A stretch of 64,000 bases of DNA from Lepidurus packardi (GCA_023053545.1 JAKZAN010000005.1:7192001-7256000), one strand, 5' to 3'; numbered from the stretch's first letter, positions 49,488 to 62,327 are shown. Numbers and translations are program-made. The notes: generated from the letters alone by a model not told the origin.

Positions 49488-51476
49488 TTAGGGCTTGTTA
49501 AGCAGAGTTTCAACCACTGAAGTATCGAACGGGTCTCTGATCTCTTCCACGCGCTCAGCAATGAAACATTCGAAGAGATCTTCTCCTACTTCGCACGTGG
49601 GTGAAAGCTGGGGTTGTATTGTTTCCCAAGAAGTATTGAAGAGATCTTGTTCGGCTGTGTTATAAGAGCTATTAAAATTTTCTAACGTGAACGAGCCTTT
49701 GTTTACTACGGATTCTGTAACTAAACTTGTATCAACTGGGTTGGTATCGAATTTCAAATCGAGTTTGGCTATGGAAGTGTCAAACGGATCTCCTTCACTC
49801 AGATTTGTTTCTGGTAACTTGAAATCGCAATCTTCACGCGTGATAACTCGGACAATCACGGAAGTCTTAAGCGGGTCGTTTTCTGAGGCGATACAGTAAG
49901 GTACTAACGTGATGGGTAGATCTAAGTTGACGGTTATAGAAGTGTCAAAAGGATCTGGTCCTTCTTGCAGCGGAGTAGCAGGAATAGACGGTCCTAAGAT
50001 AGCTTTGGTGCCAAAAAGGTCGTTATTGATCCCAGTGACGGTGGCTAGGTTCTGGAGCACAACGGTATTTTCTTCTGAAGGATCCGCTTCGAATTGATCC
50101 GCAGAGCCCACTGACGCGATAGCAGTCGTGTTTACTCCCAAGATTTGTTCGCTCAGGTTGGCGGGGATAATAAATGGATCGTCTTCAGTCCTCAATGACA
50201 CGAACTCATCAAACTCATCGAGCTCTTGTTCTCCTGTTTCTTTTGAGGGATAGGTCAATAAAGTTGACGCTGGCTGATTATGTATTGATAAGGAGAGCAC
50301 AGAAATGTCGATTTTATCTGGTACGACCCTCGTGAGCGCTAAATCGAACTCGGCAATAACTTTGGCACGCTCCTCAGCGCTGAGCGAGTTAGATTTAACT
50401 TCCGCTTGGGATTCTACTTCAGTTGTGTCAAAAGGATCTGTAAATACGTCTTGAGCGTTAATCTCTTGGGTAAAGGATTCCTCGTTCGGATTGGAAACGT
50501 TTATTTCAGGATCGGCGGAATCCTCGAACCAGATGGCGTCACTAGTTGAACGGTGAGGCACCACTCGCCGTTTGGTTTTGGAATTATTCGAAGCTTCAGT
50601 TAATGGACTTTTTGCACCTTCAAATTGACCAGTTAATACCTTAACGGCCGAATCGAGTTTGACTAGAACGTTTTTTTTCTTGGGAGCTGGCACTGGCGCT
50701 GCTTTTCCTACCGCACTCGTTGGTTCAATGATCACGTGCTTCTGCGCAATAGAAGTATCGAAAGGATCAATAGGCGACTGGAGCTGACTCCTTGTTGGAC
50801 TCTCTGGAACGTAGGCGAGTTTAATAGCGCCGGCCGTCACGTCATCCACGTACGAAGTGGAGAAAATGTCGTCATCAGATTCATTCCCATAATCGTCGTC
50901 ACTAATTTCGAGTTGAAGTACAGACGGGCTTTCTTTCTCCTCGATGACAACAGTTTCGACGACCAGAGTCGGGGGATTCTCTTGTTTAGACTCGGCAACA
51001 ACTGAGCTTTCACGTGGTTGACAACGACGTCGGCCACCTTCGCCAAAATCTACCCAATTTGTTACCGAATTAGGAGAGACGACCGCTTCAGCTTCCTTTT
51101 TGGCACTGCTACTACCATTAGTAGGCTTCCGTTGATAAAAACTAGTTTTCTTGATACGACCAAGCTCCTCTTGGGTCTTGTTCAATAGAGTATCAGTTCC
51201 TGCAGTTAAGAGGCGAAATGTCTTCCAATCGTCATTTTCTGCTTCACCTGCGGAACTTGGGGGAGGAAGATTGCTATCCGGAGACGATACAGCACTGCTG
51301 GTTTGCAGATCCTGATCTGCTTGGTTTGAAACAGGAACCGGAGTCGAAACCGAAGCTACCGGAGTGTCAGCTGCTTCTTGTTGTCTACGTCGATATTCGG
51401 CTAAAACAGCAGCGTCAAATTGGGCTTCTTTTTCCTTACGTTTTTTCTTTTTCAAGCCTTTGCCGAACTTTTGCAT
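49488..51476 (-). CDS. stnA: Stoned A, first cistron of the stoned locus
   Basis: Intronless 662-codon ORF in the same exon as the start of stonedB, 18 nt upstream of it. Stoned A is a presynaptic protein of arthropods that works with Stoned B in synaptic-vesicle endocytosis. It begins with a very basic segment (MQKFGKGLKKKKRKEKEAQF) and is otherwise acidic and probably disordered. Short D-P-F/L-D-T-S motifs recur (five DPFDTS/T plus relatives such as DPLKTS and DLFNTS). DPF is a known AP-2 alpha-ear ligand. It ends LLNKP then TAA. Reading the whole ORF, I see no Met after residue 1. The ATG context is moderate (A at -3, C at +4). With the adjoining cistron this matches the dicistronic stoned arrangement known in Drosophila. 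Confidence 0.92.
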   Translation of the reverse strand: MQKFGKGLKKKKRKEKEAQFDAAVLAEYRRRQQEAADTPVASVSTPVPVSNQADQDLQTSSAVSSPDSNLPPPSSAGEAENDDWKTFRLLTAGTDTLLNKTQEELGRIKKTSFYQRKPTNGSSSAKKEAEAVVSPNSVTNWVDFGEGGRRRCQPRESSVVAESKQENPPTLVVETVVIEEKESPSVLQLEISDDDYGNESDDDIFSTSYVDDVTAGAIKLAYVPESPTRSQLQSPIDPFDTSIAQKHVIIEPTSAVGKAAPVPAPKKKNVLVKLDSAVKVLTGQFEGAKSPLTEASNNSKTKRRVVPHRSTSDAIWFEDSADPEINVSNPNEESFTQEINAQDVFTDPFDTTEVESQAEVKSNSLSAEERAKVIAEFDLALTRVVPDKIDISVLSLSIHNQPASTLLTYPSKETGEQELDEFDEFVSLRTEDDPFIIPANLSEQILGVNTTAIASVGSADQFEADPSEENTVVLQNLATVTGINNDLFGTKAILGPSIPATPLQEGPDPFDTSITVNLDLPITLVPYCIASENDPLKTSVIVRVITREDCDFKLPETNLSEGDPFDTSIAKLDLKFDTNPVDTSLVTESVVNKGSFTLENFNSSYNTAEQDLFNTSWETIQPQLSPTCEVGEDLFECFIAERVEEIRDPFDTSVVETLLNKP

Positions 51477-52298
51477 AGTTAAACTACGCCCTGGAATCTA
51501 TAGCGAAGACGATGTTACAACTTATGATTAAGCGGTTTGAAGACTAGTTGTTACCTCGCTCGATACGGGCCCTTGTAACCTTCACTACATACTAGAAATT
51601 TTCATTCAGTTGCAACTACAAACACGACTACTTGGAAGTGTTAAGTTTCTCTCGCGAAATAAAGAAGTTTTCCTTAGCTTGGCGCAAGGAGACTGAGAAA
51701 CGAAGCTAGTGTAACTCGTGGGAGATTCGAGTATGACCTGGCAGGGGAAATCAATACACAGAACAGATCGTTATAAGTAAACGAACGGCGCTCACGAGTC
51801 TGCGCACTGGCATTAAACTGAATTCGATGTACAGATGGTAAACTTTTCATAGAATAAAGTAGCAGGGTTCCAGACTTGGGGGACGTTTTAATCAGCCGTA
51901 CTTGTCCGCGCATATATAGAGAAAAGTGGGCGTTACGAAAAACGTCGACTTCGTTAGCGGAAGCCTTATAGTTGATTAGGGATGTGTGGAGCTTCTACAC
52001 GAAAGTGGCAGAACCTAAATTTAGATTACACTGTATGGAGATCACAAGAAAAGTTATTTTAAATTTCCTAGTTTATTTCATTATTGCGGATTTCTACGAA
52101 CGAATATTGTTGTACGAATACGAATTCGAGATTGTTCGGTCAGCTAATTTCAGATTGCTTCGCCACGCTGCCTAGATGTCGCTCGTCTGCGGTGTAGTGA
52201 CGTGTCGTCAGGATATTTGTTGACAAACAAACTAAAACCAGTGCTGATGATGGTTGTGTAATTTAGTGATTTACGCAGTAGATTTATCGACTACAGTC
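51477..52298. promoter_or_regulatory. Divergent promoter region, stoned / SEL1L
   Basis: An ~820-bp space between the ATGs of stonedA (minus) and SEL1L (plus), with no supported ORF. It must hold both transcription starts or 5' UTR exons. TGACGTG occurs at 52198-52204, about 95 bp before the SEL1L ATG. Confidence 0.55.
52198..52204 (+). promoter_or_regulatory. Candidate UPR element (TGACGTG) near SEL1L
   Basis: TGACGTG is the core of the ATF6/XBP1-type unfolded-protein-response element. SEL1L/HRD3 genes are induced by ER stress in other animals. A 7-base match can arise by chance. Confidence 0.35.
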
Positions 52299-55298
<3,000 letters not shown>

Positions 55299-55804
55299 TG
55301 ATAATTGGCTGATTCCTGTTTTCAAACTCATTTTTACCGCCCCTGATGTCCTGTAGAATACGGATTACGTGCCGCGAGGAATGGTGTAGTTGTATCCAAT
55401 GTGTGGGTTTCGAGAACGAACGTATTAAAGAATTTAAGACAGCCAAACTTCAGTTCATTATTCTCAAGTTTTTATCTACTTTCGAAATTTTAAAACCCTG
55501 CTTTTGGGTTTGCGAACCCGTAGTAAGATGGCTCTACCTTTAGTTTTTACTGTACAAATGGCGGACTGTTTGTTTTGATTTGATATAAAGGGGAAAAAGT
55601 GAAAGTTTCCAACTGAGCTTTAACATTTTCGTCGGTTATCGTGATTATCTAACTGTGAATGTGTAGAAGCTTAAATCGTTTAGAAAGCTTGTACTGCATC
55701 ATTGTGATTTTTTATCTTTACTGGGTCATAAGTCACACCACAAGAACTTTCTCTCTACCTCTACCCCATTTTAAATATTTTAGTTTTTAACGCCCCATGT
55801 TGCA
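55299..55804. other. SEL1L 3' UTR and STARD3 promoter region
   Basis: About 500 bp between two genes on the same strand. No AATAAA was seen and no ORF is supported. The sequence is AT-rich. Confidence 0.45.
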
Positions 55805-58800
55805 ATGGTTGGTTCACATGCGAATAACCCTGCACAACGTAACCGGGAACATCGGGTCAGAATAGCCGCAGAAGCTATTTTCAACAATAGCATTTCCAGT
55901 AATACTTCAGCGTATTTGGACACTACCATGCCTGGCCATTCGTCTTATATTCCTGAAGCTCCTAGGCTCGGTAAGGGTACGTTTGTACTGTTTGCCATTC
56001 TTGAAACCATTTTATTGTTAACCTTGAAATATCTCAATCTCTACCATTAATTCTATTGGAGTGTACTGTTAAGCTAACAACCGATAATTTTATTTTTTAG
56101 TACCTGAACGCGTGATTGCAGGAAATCGGTCTGATGGGCGTATATCTCCAGTCCGACGTTTTTTCTGCTTATTTGTAACATTCGACTTCCTTTTCACCTG
56201 CCTCCTGTGGGTGATTTGTTTTGTGGTAAGGAACCGTAAAGCTTATTTTAGCACAGTAAGAAGAAATTTAAAAACGTTAGATAAGGGGCGTTAATATTTG
56301 GGATGAGCTCAACCGACAAATCGTAAACTACAACATTCATACGTCTCTATTTGACGTTGTCGTAAGTGCTAATAGAATAAAAATTTTAAAAAAAGTAAAA
56401 AAAATACAGCCTTATGTGCTCTCTTTCGTTTCAGTTAGCTGGAACAATCAGATTCGTTATTTTAATCCTGTTTTATGCCATACTTAACATCAATCATTGG
56501 TGGACTATTGCCATTTCCACCGCAGGAAGCTGTGCTTTTCTGATAGCAAAAGTATTTGTATATAATGTAAGTTACTCGTGTTTGTGGTTTCAGTTGTGGC
56601 ATATGAAATTGTGGCAATGGTCTGTTGTTACAATATTTTAGTGGTCCGAGACCGCAAACTATACCTTGGAAGTATTGCTTATACTCTCCTCATTCGTGAT
56701 CTCGTGGGGAGAAGCTTGGTTTCTTGATTTCCGGGTCCTTCCTCAAGAATTAGAAGCTAATCAGTTTCACCAAGCCTTTCGCCGTGAATTTGATCGAGAA
56801 CCTTTAGTGCCTCGTGAGCCAGCAGGGCTTTTACCTCCTGATCACAACAATTGCTTTTATTCTCCTCTAGAAACTCCTCATGGTAGTAACAATCCGAAAA
56901 CTTCACGACACAAATATTCTATCTTTTTCCTTGTCTACAATTTTAGATTCCGAGGAAGAGGACGACACTAGAGAAACTGTCCGAAGACCGAGACGACGAA
57001 CTCCCCTTTCCAGAGAAGTAAGTCCTCTACTCTCCTATTTACATCCCAGTGGAATCCTATACTTGTCTGGTCAGTGTTATCGCTCTCTATGGCTAACACT
57101 AGACGGAGTCCATCCTTGCCTTTACATTTTTAATCTTGCGTATGTACACTTGAACTATAAGCTGGATATAAACCGGCGAAAAAGACCTTGAAACTCCCCG
57201 CTACAGGCTGTGTACATATTACGCCAAAAGGCCTTGGCATGTAGGCAAGGCAGCAGAAAGTCCCCGTTGACTATGGTTTTTCCTACACCAACAGTCATTT
57301 TTCTTCCTCCTCTCGCTTTCCGTTTTCTCGTGCATCTCCTCACCTCCCATTTCATCTCACCAGCGTAGTGTAACTCAATTCGTTAGGCAATTCCAGAAGT
57401 AAACGTACAGGTCGTTCCCCCAAACATCGTTTCGTATTCAGGAACGTCCTATTTACTTTTTTTGAGGGGATAATGGGATTTTCCATATGGGCCACTACCC
57501 AAATTGGCTTATTCATGGAACCCTTGGTAAAATGCTCCTCTTTTATGCGTTCTGGACACAGAAGGGTGGGGTTTCAGGCGAACAAGAGGGTATATACCAA
57601 TTTTTAAACCATGTGAGGCCGACGCCACCGTCAGTTTAATTTATTCATCCCGTGCCTGCTGCTCCTATATCATTCACGAAGCCGGCGTTTTCCAGCCTTA
57701 GTCTCTTATCAACCGAAACAGTAATGGCGCAAATCTTAGGATGTCTCTAATTCTGTGGTCATAGTCCATGGGTATCACATCTAGTCAGGATCAGATCTTA
57801 GTGCTCCTACCGTTGTTGCTGAGCAAGAGACAGCTTTCCTCTTACTTACGGTTAGTTATCGATCACGTGCTAGTGTGCTGTTGGACGGAGCCGAGACAGC
57901 AAGGAGTCGTACGATCATTGACGACAGTGACAACCCTTAGGAATTACGCAACTCGTGAAGCAATTTTTCATTGAGACCTTGTCAACAAACGAGTTGTGAC
58001 TTATCTATCTTCTTTTTTTTCCCTTTACGTTCCTTGCTGAGTGGGAGCTGGTTATTACGCTTCGCACTTGAAATTTCACTTGTTCTTCGCTTGTTCGTAC
58101 AAACCTTGGTGCACAAGATAATTGCGTAGAATAAATTAAACCAACATGAAGTCGATCTCAGCCAAGTTGAAGTCCCTAATTTTTATGCGATCCGGTGAAG
58201 AACCTGGCGAAGAAGATAGTGTGGAACAAATCTGGACGGTAATTAATTAGGCTGCTTTATTTAGTCTCCGAAACGGTCGTTGACCGGAATTGTTGAGGCT
58301 TGACGTGTTTTTTCGCTCTATTTTATTGTTTTTCGGTTGCTGTGTTCCTATTGATCTGTTAATCAAGCCAAGGTTGCTAATGTTGTTGCCATTTGTTGAA
58401 TGTCTTTATTTCAGGAGGAAGTGTACTGCCAGCAGGCACGAGAAGCTTTGGATAAGGCATGGGAAACGTTGAATTCGGACGGATGGAAACTAGAGAAAGA
58501 TGCTAAAGGAGACACAGTACACTCGAAGCATTTACCGAAATCTGGGAAAATTTACAAACTTACGGTAGTAAATTCGAAACGAGATAACCATAAGTGTCAT
58601 GAAACCTCCAATTTATTCTGTGTTTTTCCTTGTTTGTAATTTTATGGACCAGGGTGTTGTGGATGTTCCTCCCAAGTATTTGTTAGACGAATTGTTCTAC
58701 AAAATTGAACAAGTGCCAAGCTGGAATCCTACGTTACAAGAATGTCGGACTTTGCTAGTAAGTCCTGTTGTACTTTGATAGAAGACTTTCCCATAATTAA

Positions 58801-59267
58801 TGGATTTCTTGTAAAGGTGCTGGATGATTGTACGGATATCAGTTATCAGCTCGCCGCCGAAGGCGGTGGCGGCTTGGTGTCCAGTCGCGATTTTGTTAAT
58901 TTGAGACATTGGGCCATCAAAGAGGGCTGTTATATATCATCAGGCAAATCTGTACCTTACGCCCCCATGCCAGCACAAAAAGACCATGTCAGGTAAATTA
59001 GAATTTAGGTTAAAGAAGATAAAACGTCGGGGATTGACTAACTGAAAGGGTTGTTTTTATAGGGGTGAAAACGGCCCTGGGTGCTGGGTTATGAGGCCAG
59101 TGCCTAATGAACCCAACAAGTGTGTTTTCCAATGGCTTTTGGATACAAATCTGAAAGGCTGGCTACCTCAAACTATAGTAGATACTGCCTTATCCACGGC
59201 TATGCTGGATTACATTGGAAACGTACGGCGCTACGCAGCCAAATTGAGAGCTGAAGGGAAGATTTAG
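55805..59267 (+). CDS. Stard3: STARD3/MLN64, late-endosomal sterol transfer protein (full-length form)
   Basis: Tethers late endosomes to the ER and carries sterol through its START domain. Exons: 55805-55976, 56101-56225, 56281-56361, 56435-56566, 56642-56882, 56947-57017, 58415-58564, 58653-58757, 58817-58992, 59063-59267 (1458 nt, 485 aa). The MENTAL domain (about residues 60-215) has four spans: [52 protein letters not shown] and [19 protein letters not shown], then the family motif LDFRVLPQE. An FFAT-like motif follows ([11 protein letters not shown]), then an acidic linker. START spans about residues 275-485 ([55 protein letters not shown]). Exon 1 has two donors 6 nt apart, so two more residues are optional. 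A 1.4-kb intron separates the MENTAL and START halves. Confidence 0.94.
57018..58145 (+). other. STARD3 intron with a probable internal promoter
   Basis: Follows the last MENTAL-side exon (AGAGAA|GTAAGT). No coding exon was recognised before 58146, where an alternative first exon begins, so promoter activity for the short STARD3 form is expected near 57.7-58.1 kb. No motif could be assigned. Confidence 0.4.
58146..59267 (+). CDS. Stard3: START-only short form of STARD3 (alternative first exon)
   Basis: An exon at 58146-58238 starts ATG ([19 protein letters not shown]), has an in-frame TAA 9 nt upstream and ends in phase 0 at ATCTGGACG|GTAATT. It therefore joins exactly to the START exon at 58415 (EEVYCQQ), as the full-length exon at 57017 does. 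The resulting 242-aa protein (729 nt) has 31 unique residues, then the complete START domain, with no MENTAL membrane spans and no FFAT motif. It would be a soluble sterol-binding protein, similar in layout to the STARD4 subgroup. Evidence is frame, phase and start context only; no transcript is available here. Confidence 0.65.
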
Positions 59268-60276
59268 AAGGGATGCAAGACTATATTAGCGTGTATTCCG
59301 AATTCGTTGTCCTTTGTAGACATCGCTATTGAAAGATCGAAAAGCTGGGAGACGAGTTGGACGGGAATTTCTGTATGAAAAGTTTTTGTGGATGGATATT
59401 GATTGATGAATATGGTGATGTTTTACTTTTGTACAAGTGGCAACGGTCGAATGAAAAATTTCCGCGAACTCACTTTTGTAAGAAAGGTTGCGTTTATTTC
59501 TCGGAAAGAATATGGATCTAGACGTTCATTTATTTCCCACTTTCGCATCAAGTGTGGTTGTTTTAGTACGTGACGGGCATACCGTAACTTGTTTATTTAG
59601 TTTGTAGTTGGCACGAATTTTTGTAAACAAGATACTCGAAAAAACAGGATGGGGAAGAACGCCAAACCCTTTTAAATACGTGAAAGGTGAAGTAATTTAG
59701 ACCCGAGGGACCTATCAGAAAATTTGCTCAGTCATGCCACCCAATGACGAAGGTCCCGCCCAGAGTCGGGCCCCTTTTCTCGGGCATAGCGTACAGCGCG
59801 CTCTCGAGACAGTTGCTAGTGATTCAGGAGACGTCGTTTGTGAACGTTAAGAGTAAAGTGGATTACTTTAAAACGCAATTCAAGGTAATACTGATGATTA
59901 AACTTAGATTAAGTTGTATGCAGTGTATCATACAGTAAAACTTTTTGAATTGTCTGGTATGTGCACGCATGCACTACCTGATCATTGCATGCTCATGCTG
60001 TCTAATATAATAGGATGGCCTTGACTTGATTTCTTAGCCTTGATCACAGATGTGAAAGCTCTAGATTTGACGTTTTTTGAATTCAGGCATTTGCCAGTGT
60101 TTCCTTGTCTTAGGGACGTTTATTTTTTCGTTACAGGTTCCCGACAAAATGAAGGCAAACTTGTGATCAGACGACCTTGCTGATACTTGGATTGAGAATT
60201 TGATTTCGGGACTTTTTGGCGCTTCTTAATTGAAAGATCGACTCTTATTTTCTGTGATATAACATCCACGTATAGA
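59268..60276. other. STARD3 3' UTR and SLC25A32 5' region
   Basis: The first ~450 bp are presumably STARD3 3' UTR. A GC-richer patch at 59734-59884 holds two overlapping short ATG frames (38 codons at 59734-59850, and 47 codons from 59744 ending at AAG|GTAATA). It looks like an SLC25A32 leader exon. A TATAG acceptor lies one base before the SLC25A32 ATG. Confidence 0.45.
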
Positions 60277-61472
60277 ATGGCATCCACCAAAACGTCTTTG
60301 CCCACGTCACCAAGTGCACTTCCTGAACCAACTAGTATGTTGTCTTTTCTCAGTCAAATTCGCTATGAACACCTGCTGGCTGGTGTTTCTGGAGGTGTAG
60401 CCTCCACCTTAATTCTGCACCCGCTAGATTTGCTCAAAATTCGCTTTGCTGGTAAGTTTTACTTATCATGAACGCCAGGTTAAATTACATAACTGTATTC
60501 TAGTAAACGACGGCCAAGTTGCACTACGACCTCAATATAATGGGCTTATGAATGCAGTATCTACAATTTTGAAAGTAGAAGGCCCCAAAGGCCTATATCG
60601 TGGTGTGACACCCAATGTCTGGGGAGCAGGAGCTGCTTGGGGGTCCTACTTTTTCTTGTAGGCATAGAAAGTCCTTTTAACGTATTATTTATCTAATTAC
60701 TCTTTTTAAATAGTTATAATGATATTAAGGTCCGTATGCAGAAAGGGGACACTACTCATGCATTGGGACCGATGAAGCACATGTTGGCCGCAGCTGAGGC
60801 TGGAGTTTTCACACTTATTCTGACAAACCCATTGTGGGTTGTAAAGACAAGACTATGCTTACAGTACGGTTCGGAAGTGGCCACAGTAACAGATAGCAAA
60901 CGCTATAGCGGAATGGTGGACGCCCTAGTCAAAACATATCGTTATGAAGGCATAAGAGGCTTATATAGAGTAAGTTTGTTTTGGGTAAAATTTATCAACA
61001 ATTGTAAATATTTGGTGCTTGTAGGGTTTTATACCTGGCGTTTTTGGAGTTTCTCATGGCGCACTACAGTTCATGGCGTACGAGGAAATGAAGAACAAGT
61101 ATAACATGCATCGCAAGATGCCAATCGACACGAAACTCGTTAGTATTCAAAGCAGTTGCGCCATTCGCGTGCTCGCGGATTTATTAATGTTTTCTTTCCC
61201 TTCGCTTACAGGCCACCGTAGAATACCTAAGCTTTGCCGCTCTTTCGAAGCTGTTTGCAGCTTGTGCCACCTATCCGTACCAGGTTGTACGTGCACGATT
61301 ACAGGATCAGCATCGAGAATACGCGGGTGTAATGGACGTCATCAAGCAAACGTGGAGGTACGAAAAATTGCGAGGGTTTTATAAAGGTTTAGTGCCTTAT
61401 TTGATTCATGTCACTCCCAATATTTGCCTCGTATTCCTCATTTACGAGACTTGCACAAACAGCGACAGATAG
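60277..61472 (+). CDS. Slc25a32: SLC25A32 alternative 3' end (proximal terminal exon)
   Basis: If the donor after 61357 (GGAG|GTACGA) is not used, the fifth exon reads on in frame for 38 more codons to TAG at 61472, giving 319 aa (960 nt). The extra sequence is not random. It reads [20 protein letters not shown] then LVFLIYETC, a second complete version of the repeat-3 end encoded by the distal exon. The normal Arg of LIRV is His here (LIHV). An AATAAA lies 43 nt after the stop (61515-61520). This looks like a duplicated, diverged last exon with its own polyadenylation site. The other exons are shared with the canonical form. Confidence 0.7.
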
Positions 61473-62164
61473 TATAGGGAACAGAGGGGGGAGGGGGGCA
61501 AACACGAAACAGTAAATAAATTATGTGTGTAAAAAAAGTTCCGTCTTTCGAAGCTCTCCGGTGTACAGCACAAACTGTCTCAGCTATGACAAATCTTTTG
61601 TTTTGGTAAAAAAAAAAAAAAAACGTTTCAATATGTAATCTACTGATTAGGATTGCTGTGTCTGTAGTTGTGTTTAGTATGTCTTGCACAGGATAATGAA
61701 AGCAGTGAAGCTGTTGGATTTCAGAATTTTATTACACTCTCCTAGCTCAGTATTATTGCAATATGAGAAAATTTTACCCTGGTTCTGTAAGCCCAAAAGA
61801 AAGTGCCATGGGGAACTTTGGTTGTTACGTAATACAAGATCGAACGTTTCTGCGTTTCAATTCAAGCGTTTATGTGCCAAGTCTTTGTTTTGCTCCTCTG
61901 AGCCTTTAGGAGATGTAATAATAAAACATTTGAATTCTAACGCGTCGTTCTTTTCTTGTTATGAATCATTTGTTACGCGCTTATGATTTTCAATTTTATT
62001 CTTTTTTTTTCAGAGGCGAAGGCGTGATTGGTTTTTATAAAGGACTTTTCCCCAGCCTAATACGTGTTGTTCCTGCGACAGCCATTACGTTCGTCGTATA
62101 CGAGCAAGTCTCGCATGTATTGCTGGCATCTGGAAAGCGAAAACTTGCCAAAGAAGGCACGTGA
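60277..62164 (+). CDS. Slc25a32: Mitochondrial folate/FAD carrier SLC25A32 (canonical 3' end)
   Basis: Mitochondrial inner-membrane carrier of the SLC25 family. The SLC25A32 branch imports folate and/or FAD. Exons: 60277-60451, 60504-60657, 60714-60969, 61025-61138, 61212-61357, 62014-62164 (996 nt, 331 aa). Three carrier repeats are complete. Their signatures are [10 protein letters not shown] in repeat 1, [10 protein letters not shown] in repeat 2 (Trp in place of the usual acidic residue, typical of this subfamily) and [10 protein letters not shown] in repeat 3. Each is followed by its second-helix motif ([24 protein letters not shown]). The final exon gives [20 protein letters not shown] and ends KLAKEGT. 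It keeps the Arg of helix 6 found in the human protein. A poly(A) signal follows at 62287. Confidence 0.94.
61473..62013 (+). other. Region between the two SLC25A32 terminal exons
   Basis: Holds the 3' UTR of the proximal form, a poly-A run (61607-61623) and AT-rich sequence up to the acceptor TTTTTTTCAG at 62013. A 100-codon open frame at 61684-61986 does not resemble a known protein. Confidence 0.5.
61515..61520 (+). promoter_or_regulatory. Poly(A) signal of the proximal SLC25A32 form
   Basis: AATAAA 43 nt after the proximal TAG, followed by a GT-rich stretch (ATGTGTGTAA), as is usual downstream of cleavage sites. Confidence 0.55.
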
Positions 62165-62286
62165 TGCTGGTAAGAACATTTGTTTTTATCCCATCTTCTG
62201 TAGTCTTTCCCACCCAGTAGTTATTTTTGACTCGACCCATTTTTGATGGTACGTGTGTTGTCTAACATTTAGCACTATTAAATGGA

Positions 62287-62292
62287 AATAAA
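62287..62292 (+). promoter_or_regulatory. Poly(A) signal of the canonical SLC25A32 form
   Basis: AATAAA about 123 nt after the TGA at 62162-62164. Confidence 0.55.
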
Positions 62293-62321
62293 CAGTCGCA
62301 TCATTAATAATCTGAGTTTTT

Positions 62322-62327
62322 TTTATT
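62322..62327 (-). promoter_or_regulatory. Candidate Rab32 poly(A) signal
   Basis: TTTATT on the plus strand, preceded by a T-run. It is the first such hexamer seen downstream of the Rab32 stop. Confidence 0.45.
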
